In this document: piece after piece, positions 51,494-59,260 of the stretch
How the letters are laid out: each line of letters starts with the position of its first letter
Position numbering within the stretch: the stretch's first letter is position 1
Translations under genes and position numbers: made by a program
The notes under the pieces: model-generated
Told to the model about the DNA's origin: nothing
Database searches by the model: none
What the model saw: only the letters and a program-made list of their open reading frames with translations
NCBI RefSeq assembly: GCF_023952475.1
Contig: NZ_JALHRX010000016.1
Coordinates: forward strand, 62,001-126,000
Direction: 5' to 3'
Origin: Cupriavidus sp. WGlv3
GTDB lineage: Bacteria > Pseudomonadota > Gammaproteobacteria > Burkholderiales > Burkholderiaceae
Length of the DNA: 64,000 nt

Positions 51494-52369
51494 CTATCTC
51501 ATGCTTGCGGCCCGCAGCAGCGCATTGTTCAGCGCCGTGTTGGCCAGTTGCGACCGGAAGGCCTGCAGCGTATTGACGCTTGCGTCGATTGTCATCAGGC
51601 TCCGGATGCTCTGGTTGTTCAGGGTGTTCTGGATCACGGTCACCGGCGTTCCCGCCAGCGCCCCCACCGATGCGGCATTGCCCGGGCCGTTCTGGATCAC
51701 GTTGAGCAGCCCGTTGGTCACGACCTGGCCGGTGGCGGTGCTGACGGCTGTCGCCGGCAGGCCAGCCGCACCTGCCGCACCCGCGGCGCCGGCAGAGGCA
51801 CCACCATTGGCCGCTGTCGTCGTACCGCCCGCAGCGGATGCCGCCGCGCCGGCGCCATTGGCATTCATCGCCGCGGCGGCGTCGGCCGTGACCGGATTGC
51901 CCGCCAGCGCGTTGGCCACCGCGGCATTGGTGCTGGCCACAATGGCCGGCCCCAGCGTCGCGGCGAGCCGCGCGGCCTGGTCGGCAGTGATGCGGCTGAC
52001 GTCTGGGATGTTAATGCTGGTAGCGACCACCAGGTCGCCGTTGATGTACACCGCGCGTTCGATACCGAACGAAACCTGCAGCCCGGGCATCTCGAAGCCG
52101 CCGCGCATGTCGTCGAGCTTTTCATGGGCCACCGGTTTCCAGGCGGCCATGCTGCCGCGCGCGGCAGCCACGGGGTGGGAGTCGCCGCGCTCGCGCGCGG
52201 CCATGGCCGCCTGCGCCGGCGGCGCCGAGGCATCGGTTGCCCCGGGCTGCGGCGGCATGCCGGCCTGTGCCGTGCCGGCGTACGCCAGGCCAGCGCCCAG
52301 CACCATCGCCGCGGCCGCTGAAGCGGCGCTGCGTGGCACGGCCGGGGCCGGCAAGGAAATCTGCAACAT
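51494..52369 (-). CDS. exported Ala/Asn-rich protein with double-glycine motif (FapE-position)
   Basis: This 291-residue protein starts with an unusual Ala-rich signal region (residues about 1-36, ending TAQA). Residues 85-91 are L-D-D-M-R-G-G: Leu at -7, Met at -4 and Gly-Gly at -2/-1, matching the double-glycine leader consensus cut by C39 peptidases. After it come a beta-rich part (GLQVSFGIERAVYINGDLVV), an Ala/Gly-rich stretch (about 190-235) and Asn-rich repeats (VIQNGPGN, VIQNTLNN). GAGGAA precedes the ATG at 52369, 10 bp after the C39 gene stop. Processing to a product beginning FEMPG is predicted. Unknown family to me. Confidence 0.75.
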   Translation of the reverse strand: MLQISLPAPAVPRSAASAAAAMVLGAGLAYAGTAQAGMPPQPGATDASAPPAQAAMAARERGDSHPVAAARGSMAAWKPVAHEKLDDMRGGFEMPGLQVSFGIERAVYINGDLVVATSINIPDVSRITADQAARLAATLGPAIVASTNAAVANALAGNPVTADAAAAMNANGAGAAASAAGGTTTAANGGASAGAAGAAGAAGLPATAVSTATGQVVTNGLLNVIQNGPGNAASVGALAGTPVTVIQNTLNNQSIRSLMTIDASVNTLQAFRSQLANTALNNALLRAASMR

Positions 52370-52379
52370 GATGCGTTCC

Positions 52380-53081
52380 TCAAAAATCTCCGGCGCCATG
52401 GCGGGGCATGACCGTGAAGAACAGGTTGTCCCGGTTGACGCCCATCCAGTAAGGACCGCTGGGCGCGACGCGCCAGTCCGCGGCGACATTGAAGCGCGCG
52501 CGGTCGGTGCGGTTGTGGATCACGAACAGCAGCTGGCTGTCCCAGATGCGCTCGAACTGTTCGCGCGACATGGCACGCGTGCCGCGCGCCGGATCGCCGA
52601 CCAGCACGCGGTTGCCCTTCACGCCCTTGACCACCACGAAATGGTGGTAGCCGTTCTCGACGATCAGCACGATCGCCGGCACCTGCGTTTCTTCCAGCTT
52701 CGACAGCGGCAGCTCAAAGCCATCCGCCTCATAGCCCAGCGCCGCCAGGAAGCGCTTCATGTCCAGCAGCGAGAACCCCTCGGCGCGGATCTTCTGCTGG
52801 TCGCCGTTGAGGTACATGTTCTGGAACACGGTGGCCTCGTTGATCGGATGGCCGTACTGGTACGTCAGCAACGTGGCCACCGCGGCCGAGCCGCAGCTGA
52901 AGTCGAACTGCTGGCGGATGGTGGACTTGAAGCGCGCCTCGCGGATGCTGGTGACCCTGACGCTGTAGGGTTCGCCGACCGGGCCGTACAGCGCGACGTC
53001 GGCGGCGTGCGCGCCGGGCACGTGCGCCGTGGCCAGCAGCCACGGCACGCACGCCAGCAGGATTCGCAGCGGCTTCATCAT
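52380..53081 (-). CDS. periplasmic C39-family cysteine peptidase (FapD-like)
   Basis: This 233-residue protein has a Sec signal peptide (residues 1-26, AHA-A cleavage) and one papain-like C39 domain. The nucleophile is Cys63 in FDFSCGSAA; Gln57 lies six residues before it, the oxyanion position of C39 enzymes. His147 is in GYHHFVVVKG and Asp163 in VLVGDPARG. The set C-H-D plus Q is complete, so it should be active. Unlike bacteriocin exporters it has no ABC or membrane part and works in the periplasm, as suggested for FapD. Its ATG (53081) overlaps the TGA of the small exported protein gene. Its likely substrates are the two GG-motif proteins on either side. Confidence 0.9.
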   Translation of the reverse strand: MMKPLRILLACVPWLLATAHVPGAHAADVALYGPVGEPYSVRVTSIREARFKSTIRQQFDFSCGSAAVATLLTYQYGHPINEATVFQNMYLNGDQQKIRAEGFSLLDMKRFLAALGYEADGFELPLSKLEETQVPAIVLIVENGYHHFVVVKGVKGNRVLVGDPARGTRAMSREQFERIWDSQLLFVIHNRTDRARFNVAADWRVAPSGPYWMGVNRDNLFFTVMPRHGAGDF

Positions 53082-53512
53082 TTGAACTGGACGTTGACGA
53101 TGGTGGCGTTCTGGATCAGGACGTTCGATCCCGAGTTCTGGATCGCGGTGGGAATCCCCGCCGCATTCGAGAACGCGCCTTCCGTGATGTGGTTGGTGCC
53201 GGACAAGGTGTTGACCGCGGCGTTGTCGGCCACGGTGCCGTGCAGGCGCATATCGTTGACGGTGACTTCCGCACCGCCGCGGACGTCGTCCAGCCGCGAC
53301 ACGGGCACGGCCTTGGCCGCGCCGGCGAACAGCGCGGCCGGCGCTGGTGCCGGTGCGGTGCCGGCTGCCGCCACCGCGATGGCCGCGGCAGCGTCCGCGC
53401 GCGCCGCGGCCATCGCGGCCTCCAGCCCTGGCGGCTCCGCGCGGGCCGGCAATGCTGGCCAGGCGAGTAATGCCGCGGCACAAGTGCCGACGGCGAAGCG
53501 GACCGGTTGCAT
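53078..53512 (-). CDS. small exported protein with double-glycine motif
   Basis: This 144-residue protein has a Sec signal peptide (residues 1-25, ARA-E), an Ala/Pro-rich spacer (29-70), then L-D-D-V-R-G-G at residues 74-80. That is the same motif as in the FapE-position protein, again followed by a beta-rich mature part of 64 residues (AEVTVNDMRLHGTVADN to the end). The tail is Asn-rich (IPTAIQNSGSNVLIQNATI). A C39 cut after Gly80 would free that part. It is translationally coupled to the peptidase gene. It could be a minor subunit, nucleator or chaperone. GGGGGAA precedes the ATG at 53512. Confidence 0.72.
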   Translation of the reverse strand: MQPVRFAVGTCAAALLAWPALPARAEPPGLEAAMAAARADAAAAIAVAAAGTAPAPAPAALFAGAAKAVPVSRLDDVRGGAEVTVNDMRLHGTVADNAAVNTLSGTNHITEGAFSNAAGIPTAIQNSGSNVLIQNATIVNVQFK

Positions 53513-53592
53513 GGTGTTCCCCCCTGCCGATGCGCCGACTCTCTCCACTCGGCTGCATGGCAACTTGGCTTGCGTAGGCATGACAGGGCCCG

Positions 53593-53619
53593 GGCGCCCG
53601 CACACAGGATGCGGGCGCC
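53593..53619 (-). terminator. hairpin between the Gly-rich gene and the C39 operon part (distal)
   Basis: GGCGCCCGCA and TGCGGGCGCC pair perfectly around a 7-base loop in the 180-bp spacer. With the hairpin at 53649 it may dampen or process read-through from the structural gene. Confidence 0.5.
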
Positions 53620-53648
53620 GGTCCTGCCGGCATGACCGCGAAACCGCC

Positions 53649-53680
53649 GGCCGGCCCCGGGGCAAACCCGGGGTCCGGCC
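53649..53680 (-). terminator. hairpin directly after the Gly-rich gene (proximal)
   Basis: GGCCGGCCCCGGG and CCCGGGGTCCGGCC pair with one bulged T around GCAAA, 12 bp after the stop on the minus strand. Only a short T stretch follows, so it is a partial terminator or an mRNA 3'-end protector. Confidence 0.55.
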
Positions 53681-53692
53681 GCGTTGCGCGTC

Positions 53693-55264
53693 TTACCTGC
53701 CGCCCACGTTGAGGTTGGCCTGCACGTTCACGCTTTGCTGCACCAGCGAGGCCACGCCGCTGTTCTGGCTGGCCATCATGATGCCCGCCGCCGTCTGACC
53801 AACGCTGGTCATGGTGTTGGACATGTTGAAGGTGCCTGCGTCGACCAGGTTGTAGCCGCCGTTGCCGCCGGTACCGCCGGCGCCGCCGTTGCCCACGCCA
53901 CCCATGCCACCGGTACCGCCAGTGGCCGCGCCGCCGCTGCCGCCGTTGCCGCCGTTGCCGCCGTCGCCGCCGTCACCGGCGGTGGCGCTGCCGTTCGAGG
54001 CCATGGTCGTGGCCGCGCCCGAGGTCGCCGCCGCGCCCGCGCCGCCGGCACCGCCGGTGCTGCTTTGCGCGCCGCCGGCACCGCCGGTCGCCGTGCCGTT
54101 GCCAGCCGTCGCGGTCGAGCCCGCGCCGCTCGAACCGCCCGCGCCGCCAGTGCCGCTGCCGGCGCCGCCGGTCGCGACCGAGCCGGAGCTGCCGGAGCCG
54201 CCCGCACCGCCGGTGGCACCCGCGCCGCCACCGGTGCCGGTGCCCGCGCCCGCCGTGTTGGTACCGGTCGCGCCGGACCCGCCACCAGCGCCGCCGGCGC
54301 CGCCGGCATCCATGCCGCGGCCGTTGGCATCGCCACCGCTGCCGCCCGCGCCGCCGGCCGAACCGGCCAGCCCGCCGAGGGCACCGCTGGCACCCAGGCC
54401 GCCGCCGCCGATCGCGCCAGCGCTGCCGCCACGGCCGCCCGCGCCAAGCGAGGCGCTCAGAGCACCGCCGCCCTTGCCGTAGGCATCACCGCCGCTGCCG
54501 CCCTGGCTGCCCGCGGCGCTGAGTGCGCTGCCGCCCTTGCCATAGGCGCTGCCGCCATCGCCGCCCCAGCCGATCGCGGCGCCACCATCGCCACCGTCAC
54601 CGCCCACGGCCCTGCCCGTGGTGGCAGCGCCGGCGCGCGCACCGCCGTTATAGGCATAGGCCTTGGCGCCCACTGCACCGACCGCGCCGGCGGCACCGTT
54701 ACCGCCCACGCCACCCGCGCCGGTACCGCCGTTGCCGCCGGTGCCGCCCTTGCCGCCGAAGCCGGTGCCGCCATTGGCATTACCGAAGTTCTTGGCCACA
54801 TTGCCGATGTTGGCGACCGTATTGCCGGTGACCTGCCCGTTGAGCTTGCTGACCGCGATCGCCTTGCTGGTATTGAAGGAATTGGCGATGCTCGACGAGG
54901 CATTGCCCGCGTTGGCGGCGGCATTGCCCAGCCCACCCTGGTCCAGTGTCAGGCGTGTGCGGTTGTCGGAGTTGGTCTTGCTCTTGTTGTTGGAGTTGGT
55001 GCGGTTGTTGGAGTCATTGGTCGACTTGTCGACCGCAACGTCGACCGTGGTGGTGCGGGTGCTGGTACGGGTGCTGGTGCTGTGATCGGAGTTGTCCTGG
55101 TTGGACGTCGAGTTCTCATTGGCCAGGGACCCGGCGCCGCTTTGGGTTGAATTGGCGGTGGCGGTCTGATGGTTCCAGCCATCCGTGTTGGTATTGCTCG
55201 GGTTACCCCACGCCGAACCTGCAAAGGCGAGGGCAATCGCCGACGCCAGAATTGTCTTGTTCAT
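53693..55264 (-). CDS. Gly/Asn-rich repeat protein, putative fibre/amyloid-type structural subunit
   Basis: This 523-residue protein has a Sec signal peptide (residues 1-20, SAWG-N), an Asn/Ser/Thr-rich segment (about 22-105, with runs of STRT/NSNN), then an Ala/Asn stretch (about 110-158). A long Gly-rich part (about 160-467) is built of GGxGG and GGAGG units like PE_PGRS proteins. The C-terminal 55 residues contain NSGVASLVQQSVNVQANLNV, which resembles the Asn-rich ends of the small exported proteins. There are no Cys residues that I can see. It is the first gene of the cluster and is followed by hairpins, as for an abundant subunit. GGAG precedes the ATG at 55264. Surface fibre or coat is inference. 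Confidence 0.8.
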   Translation of the reverse strand: MNKTILASAIALAFAGSAWGNPSNTNTDGWNHQTATANSTQSGAGSLANENSTSNQDNSDHSTSTRTSTRTTTVDVAVDKSTNDSNNRTNSNNKSKTNSDNRTRLTLDQGGLGNAAANAGNASSSIANSFNTSKAIAVSKLNGQVTGNTVANIGNVAKNFGNANGGTGFGGKGGTGGNGGTGAGGVGGNGAAGAVGAVGAKAYAYNGGARAGAATTGRAVGGDGGDGGAAIGWGGDGGSAYGKGGSALSAAGSQGGSGGDAYGKGGGALSASLGAGGRGGSAGAIGGGGLGASGALGGLAGSAGGAGGSGGDANGRGMDAGGAGGAGGGSGATGTNTAGAGTGTGGGAGATGGAGGSGSSGSVATGGAGSGTGGAGGSSGAGSTATAGNGTATGGAGGAQSSTGGAGGAGAAATSGAATTMASNGSATAGDGGDGGNGGNGGSGGAATGGTGGMGGVGNGGAGGTGGNGGYNLVDAGTFNMSNTMTSVGQTAAGIMMASQNSGVASLVQQSVNVQANLNVGGR

Positions 55265-55419
55265 TCGATGCTCCCAGGAGGATTTCACAGTCACAGCGGC
55301 TCAGCTCCTGGCCGGCACTCATCGACGAGCGCGCGGCCGGAGGTTCAGGTCAGGCTTGCTGCCAAACCAGCATGCCTTGCGCATAATCGGTGCCAGCGTC
55401 GTCACCCCGGGCGGCAAGT

Positions 55420-55434
55420 CCTTGTATTACAAGG
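55420..55434. promoter_or_regulatory. candidate operator, 7-1-7 palindrome
   Basis: CCTTGTA-T-TACAAGG is perfect and AT-centred, 156 bp upstream of the Gly-rich gene start. It may bind a dimeric regulator of that operon. Confidence 0.45.
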
Positions 55435-55514
55435 GCCACCTGGCGTCCGGGCACGGTTCTGAGCGATGTTTTGCCGGATCAACATGGGCCCGCGCTGATG
55501 TGCCGCCGGGGACA

Positions 55515-55532
55515 TGTCACATTGCTGTGACA
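55515..55532. promoter_or_regulatory. candidate operator, 6-6-6 palindrome
   Basis: TGTCAC-ATTGCT-GTGACA is a perfect dyad. It is not the CRP consensus (TGTGA-n6-TCACA), being inverted in the arms, so a different regulator is expected. Confidence 0.4.
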
Positions 55533-55970
55533 GAGGCGCCCCATCGGGTTTTTGGGGTCTCTCGGGGCCAGCTTGAAAAGCCTTGGTTTTCAATGGCTTG
55601 CGGCGCCTGCTCGGGATTTGCCCTGATGTTCCGGGCGCGTATCGGCGGTGAAACATGGGGCCGGGGGTGGCGCCGCCGCCGCCCATGTGGGCCGGCCCAC
55701 ATTGCCGGCTTGACGGCGCCGCTGGCGGCATGGGCAAGCGTGTGCCCTGGCCACGGCCGCCGCATCGCGCGCCAGCCGGCGCGCCGGCGTCGCAACGGAG
55801 AGGATCCGGCACAATGCGTCACCGCGCCTTGATGCAGCGCGGCGCACCGTCTCACCCGCACCAGGCCCTTGTCGCGAAAACCCCTCAGCGTTTATCCTCG
55901 CTAGGCCCTATGTCTGATTTAAAGTACATTAGAGGCATTACAGACTTGTCATCTCTCCACAAGGGAAACC

Positions 55971-56756
55971 ATGAGTGAAGCCGTCGTTCCCCTGTATCAC
56001 CAGATTTACGTGGTGCTGCGCCAGCAGATCGTCGAAGGCCGCTTCGGCCAGGGTCCCTTGCCCGGTGAGATTGACCTCGCCAAGCAGTTCCACGCGTCGC
56101 GCGTGACCATGCGGCGCGTGTTCGACCGGCTGGTGCAGGAGGGGCTGGTGCGCCGCCACCGCGGGCTCGGCACCTTCGTCAACCCGCATCCGGTGCGCCC
56201 GGCGGCAACCGCCGGCGAGGAACGCGGCACCAGCCTGCTCGACAACATCATCGACATGGGCCAGAAGACCTCGGTCAAGGTGATCTCGATCGATGAAGTC
56301 CATGCCACGCCCGATGTCGCCGACTCGCTGCAGATCGAGCCGGGCGACCCGGTGGTGAAGATCGTGCGCGTGCGCCACTACCGCAACCGTCCGCTGTCGC
56401 ACATCACGGTCTACCTGCCGGCGGCGCTGGGCCGCCCGATCACGCGCCAGGCGCTGGAAGAGACGCCGGTGCTGCGCCTGCTGGAAGCGGGCGGGGTCAA
56501 GCTCGGCCGCGCCAGCCAGGTGCTGTCGGCCCGGCTGGCCGACGTGGTGGTGGCGCCGCTGCTGGATGTGCCGGTCGGCGGCGCGCTGCTGGCGGTGCGG
56601 CGCGTGGTCAAGGACCAGGCCGGGCGCCCGGTGCAACTGCTGCTGGGCCAGTACCGCCCGGACCGCTACGAATACCGGATGGAACTGTCGCCGGCCGGCG
56701 TCGACAGCGCCAACGTCTGGGTCGAGAGCGAGACCCGCCCGGGCTTGCGCGATTGA
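55971..56756 (+). CDS. HutC-subfamily GntR regulator (UTRA domain)
   Basis: This 261-residue regulator has a winged HTH (LPGEIDLAKQFHASRVTMRRVFDRLV, of which the recognition part is about residues 39-58) and a UTRA ligand domain (about 90-240, with the HYRNRPLSHITVYLP strand region). It lies 123 bp before a Bug-LeuCD-like set on the same strand and is its probable regulator. AAGGG precedes the ATG at 55971. The ligand is unknown, perhaps a dicarboxylic or hydroxy acid. Confidence 0.9.
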   Translation: MSEAVVPLYHQIYVVLRQQIVEGRFGQGPLPGEIDLAKQFHASRVTMRRVFDRLVQEGLVRRHRGLGTFVNPHPVRPAATAGEERGTSLLDNIIDMGQKTSVKVISIDEVHATPDVADSLQIEPGDPVVKIVRVRHYRNRPLSHITVYLPAALGRPITRQALEETPVLRLLEAGGVKLGRASQVLSARLADVVVAPLLDVPVGGALLAVRRVVKDQAGRPVQLLLGQYRPDRYEYRMELSPAGVDSANVWVESETRPGLRD

Positions 56757-56879
56757 CTCGCGAGTGACGCGCGACTGACGCCGCGGGAATTGCCCCGGGC
56801 TTGCGTTGCCGGGGGTGCGCCGGACCCGGTTCCACGCCATACTGCGCATCCCTGATCACATCGAGCGAGGACCGCCGCC

Positions 56880-57929
56880 ATGCCTGAATTCCGTCCGTCC
56901 AGCCTGACCCGTCTGCCTTCGATTCCGCGCCGCGCCACGATGCGGCGCCTTGCCACGCTCGGCACGCTGGCCGCCTGTGCGCTGGCCCTGCCGCTGTCGG
57001 CGGCCGCGCAGGCCCAGGGCCAGCCCCAGGGGCAGCTTGCCGGCGGCAAGCCGATCCGGATCCTGGTGGGCGCGCCGGCCGGCGGCACCACCGACACGCT
57101 GGCGCGCACCATCGCCCAGGAGATGTCGCAGGAGCTGGGCCAGCCGGTGGTGGTCGAGAACCGTCCCGGCGCCGGCGGCAATATCGCCGCGGACCTGGTC
57201 GCCAAGAGCGCGCCGGACGGCAGCACGCTGCTGATGAGCTTCACCAGCCATACCATCAACGCCACGCTGTACAAGAAGCTGCCGTTCGACCCGGTGCAGG
57301 ACTTCACGCCGATCACGCTGGTCGCCACCGTGCCCAGCGTGCTGGTGGCCACGCCGCGGCTGGCGGCCAACAACGTGCCCGAGCTGATCCGCCTGGCGCG
57401 CGCGGAGCCGGGCAAGCTGAACTTCGCCATCGGCTCGGTCGGCTCGTCGCTGCACATGGCCGGCGACATGTTCAAGATGATGACCGGCACCTACATCGTC
57501 AACATTCCGTACAAGGGCACCGCGCCGGCGCTGACCGACGTGCTCGCAGGCCAGTGCGACCTGATGTTCGCCAGCACCATCAACGTGCTGCCGCACGTGC
57601 GCGCGGGCAAGCTCAAGGTGCTGGGCGTGACCAGCCCCGCGCCGCTGCCGCAGTTCCCGGGCGCGGCGCCGATCGGCAATACCGTCAAGGGCTTCGAATC
57701 GAGCGCGTGGTTCGGGCTGTTCGGCCCGGCCGGCATGCCGCACGAGACCACCCAGGCGCTGTACCAGGCCGCGCGCAAGGGGCTGGAGTCTCCCGCCGTG
57801 CGCAAGCGCCTGGAGAACGACGGCGCGCAGCCGATGGGCACCGCGCCCGACGCCTTCGCCGCGTTCGTGAAGCAGGACGTCAAGCGCTGGGCCGGCGTCG
57901 TCAAGTATTCGGGAGCGTCGTCGGAATGA
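56880..57929 (+). CDS. TctC/Bug-family periplasmic binding protein
   Basis: This 349-residue protein has a signal peptide. If translation starts at 56880 the basic region is long (residues 1-23); a start at 56940 (MRRLATLG) gives a shorter one, but the GAGGACC ribosome site favours 56880. Bug blocks are KPIRILVGAPAGGTTDTL, VENRPGAGGNIAADLVA and DGSTLLMSFTSHT. It overlaps the LeuC-like gene by ATGA, so the acid it binds is probably the substrate of the dehydratase. No TctA/B genes. Confidence 0.92.
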   Translation: MPEFRPSSLTRLPSIPRRATMRRLATLGTLAACALALPLSAAAQAQGQPQGQLAGGKPIRILVGAPAGGTTDTLARTIAQEMSQELGQPVVVENRPGAGGNIAADLVAKSAPDGSTLLMSFTSHTINATLYKKLPFDPVQDFTPITLVATVPSVLVATPRLAANNVPELIRLARAEPGKLNFAIGSVGSSLHMAGDMFKMMTGTYIVNIPYKGTAPALTDVLAGQCDLMFASTINVLPHVRAGKLKVLGVTSPAPLPQFPGAAPIGNTVKGFESSAWFGLFGPAGMPHETTQALYQAARKGLESPAVRKRLENDGAQPMGTAPDAFAAFVKQDVKRWAGVVKYSGASSE

Positions 57930-59212
57930 GTCCCCTGCCCGCCACGCTCGCGCAGAAGCTGGTGGCACGCGCCGCCGGGCTGGCCCATGCCGAGCCCGGC
58001 ACCGTGGTGATCTGCCAGGTCGATCTGGCGATGTCGCACGACTCCAGCGGCCCGCGCCGCGTGGCGCCGCTGCTGCAGGAGCTGGGCACCGGGGTCTGGG
58101 ACCCGTCGCGCTATGTGGTGGTGACCGACCATTTCGTGCCCGGCGGCGACGCCCAGGCCGAGTCGATCCTGCGCTTCACGCGCGACTGGACGCGCCAGGC
58201 GGGCGCGCACTTCATCGACGCCGAAGGCATCTGCCACGTGGTGCTGCCCGAGCGCGGCCATGTGCTGCCGGGCCGCCTGATCGTCGGCGGCGACAGCCAC
58301 AGCCCCACGGGGGGCGCCTTTGGCGCGTACATGTTCGGCGTGGGCGCGACCGAGATGGCCGGCGTGCTCGCCACCGGCGAGATCTGGCTGCGGGTGCCCG
58401 ACACCATCCGGCTGCAATGGGACGGGCAGCTCGCGCCCGGGGTGTGCGCCAAGGACATGATGCTGTTCCTGTGCGCCACGCTGGGCATGGGCGGCGGGCG
58501 CTACCAGGCGCTCGAATACACCGGCAGCGCCGTCACCGCGCTGCCGATGCAGGAGCGCATGACGCTCACCAACATGAGCACGGAGCTCGGCGCGCAGACC
58601 GGGCTGGTCGCGCCCGATGCGGTCACGCTGGACTGGCTGGCACAGGCCGGCGTGCCGGCGCAGACGCTGGCCGCCATCGACCTGGACCACTGGCGCAGCG
58701 ATGCCGGCGCGCCGGTGCTGGCCACGCACCGCTTCGACGCCGCCGCGCTGGCGCCGCAGGTGGCCGCGCCGCACTCGCCCGCCAACAGCGCGCCGGTCGA
58801 CCAGGCCGCCGGCGAGCCGGTGCAGATCGCCTACCTGGGCGCCTGCACCGGCGCCAAGCTGGAAGACCTGCGCATGGCCGCGCGCGTGCTGCGCGGGCGC
58901 CGCGTCGCCGCCGGCGTAACGCTGCAGGTGGCGCCGGCCTCGCGCCGCGACCAGCTGCAGGCCGAGCAGGAAGGCACGCTCGGCATCCTCGCCGATGCCG
59001 GCGCGATGCTGCTGCCCAATGCCTGCGGCGCGTGCGCGGGCTATGGCGCGGCGCGCTTCCCGGCGGGCAGCCGCGCGATTGCCTCGACCGCGCGCAATTT
59101 CCCGGGCCGCATGGGCGACGCCGGCAGCGCGGTGTGGCTCGGCTCGCCGATGACGGTGGCCGCCAGCGCCGTCACCGGCCGCATCACCGATCCGCGCACG
59201 CTGCTGGAGTAA
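57926..59212 (+). CDS. LeuC-like aconitase-family dehydratase, large subunit
   Basis: This 428-residue protein has the aconitase-type large-subunit pattern: VVICQVDLAMSHDSSGP, TDHFVPGGDAQAES, GRLIVGGDSHSPTGGAFGAY, and [4Fe-4S] ligands Cys307 (GACTGAK), Cys367 and Cys370 (NACGACAG). It dehydrates or isomerises a hydroxy-dicarboxylic acid together with the small-subunit gene 48 bp downstream. The Bug/GntR setting argues for catabolism (a citramalate, methylmalate or dimethylmaleate type reaction) rather than leucine synthesis. leuA in this window is 20 kb away. Confidence 0.88.
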   Translation: MSPLPATLAQKLVARAAGLAHAEPGTVVICQVDLAMSHDSSGPRRVAPLLQELGTGVWDPSRYVVVTDHFVPGGDAQAESILRFTRDWTRQAGAHFIDAEGICHVVLPERGHVLPGRLIVGGDSHSPTGGAFGAYMFGVGATEMAGVLATGEIWLRVPDTIRLQWDGQLAPGVCAKDMMLFLCATLGMGGGRYQALEYTGSAVTALPMQERMTLTNMSTELGAQTGLVAPDAVTLDWLAQAGVPAQTLAAIDLDHWRSDAGAPVLATHRFDAAALAPQVAAPHSPANSAPVDQAAGEPVQIAYLGACTGAKLEDLRMAARVLRGRRVAAGVTLQVAPASRRDQLQAEQEGTLGILADAGAMLLPNACGACAGYGAARFPAGSRAIASTARNFPGRMGDAGSAVWLGSPMTVAASAVTGRITDPRTLLE

Positions 59213-59260
59213 CGCGCGGCCCCCACCTCGTGCCCGCCGCCGGCGGGACAGACTTCCCGC

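Larger units (their letters stand above)
55265..55970. other. 706-bp divergent intergenic region with two palindromes
   Basis: Upstream DNA of the Gly-rich gene (minus) and the GntR gene (plus). It is less GC-rich near 55,900 and contains the two palindromes annotated separately. No protein gene is convincing; open frames lack ribosome sites and family-like content. Confidence 0.55.

Noticed and set aside
53684..55150. A plus-strand Ala/Gly-rich frame opposite the Gly-rich gene
   Set aside because: It is the complementary reading of repetitive GCC/GGC DNA and has no signal peptide or ribosome site. The minus-strand frame has all three signs of a real gene.
53693..55264. Direct call of the Gly-rich gene as fapC or as a mycobacterial PE_PGRS protein
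   Set aside because: FapC repeats and the PE domain are not visible. Composition alone is not homology.
55515..55532. TGTCAC-n6-GTGACA as a CRP/Vfr site
   Set aside because: The arms are inverted relative to TGTGA-n6-TCACA, so it does not match that consensus.
55185..55832. A possible gene in the 706-bp divergent spacer
   Set aside because: The frame begins antisense within the Gly-rich gene, has no ribosome site, and the middle is compositionally random.
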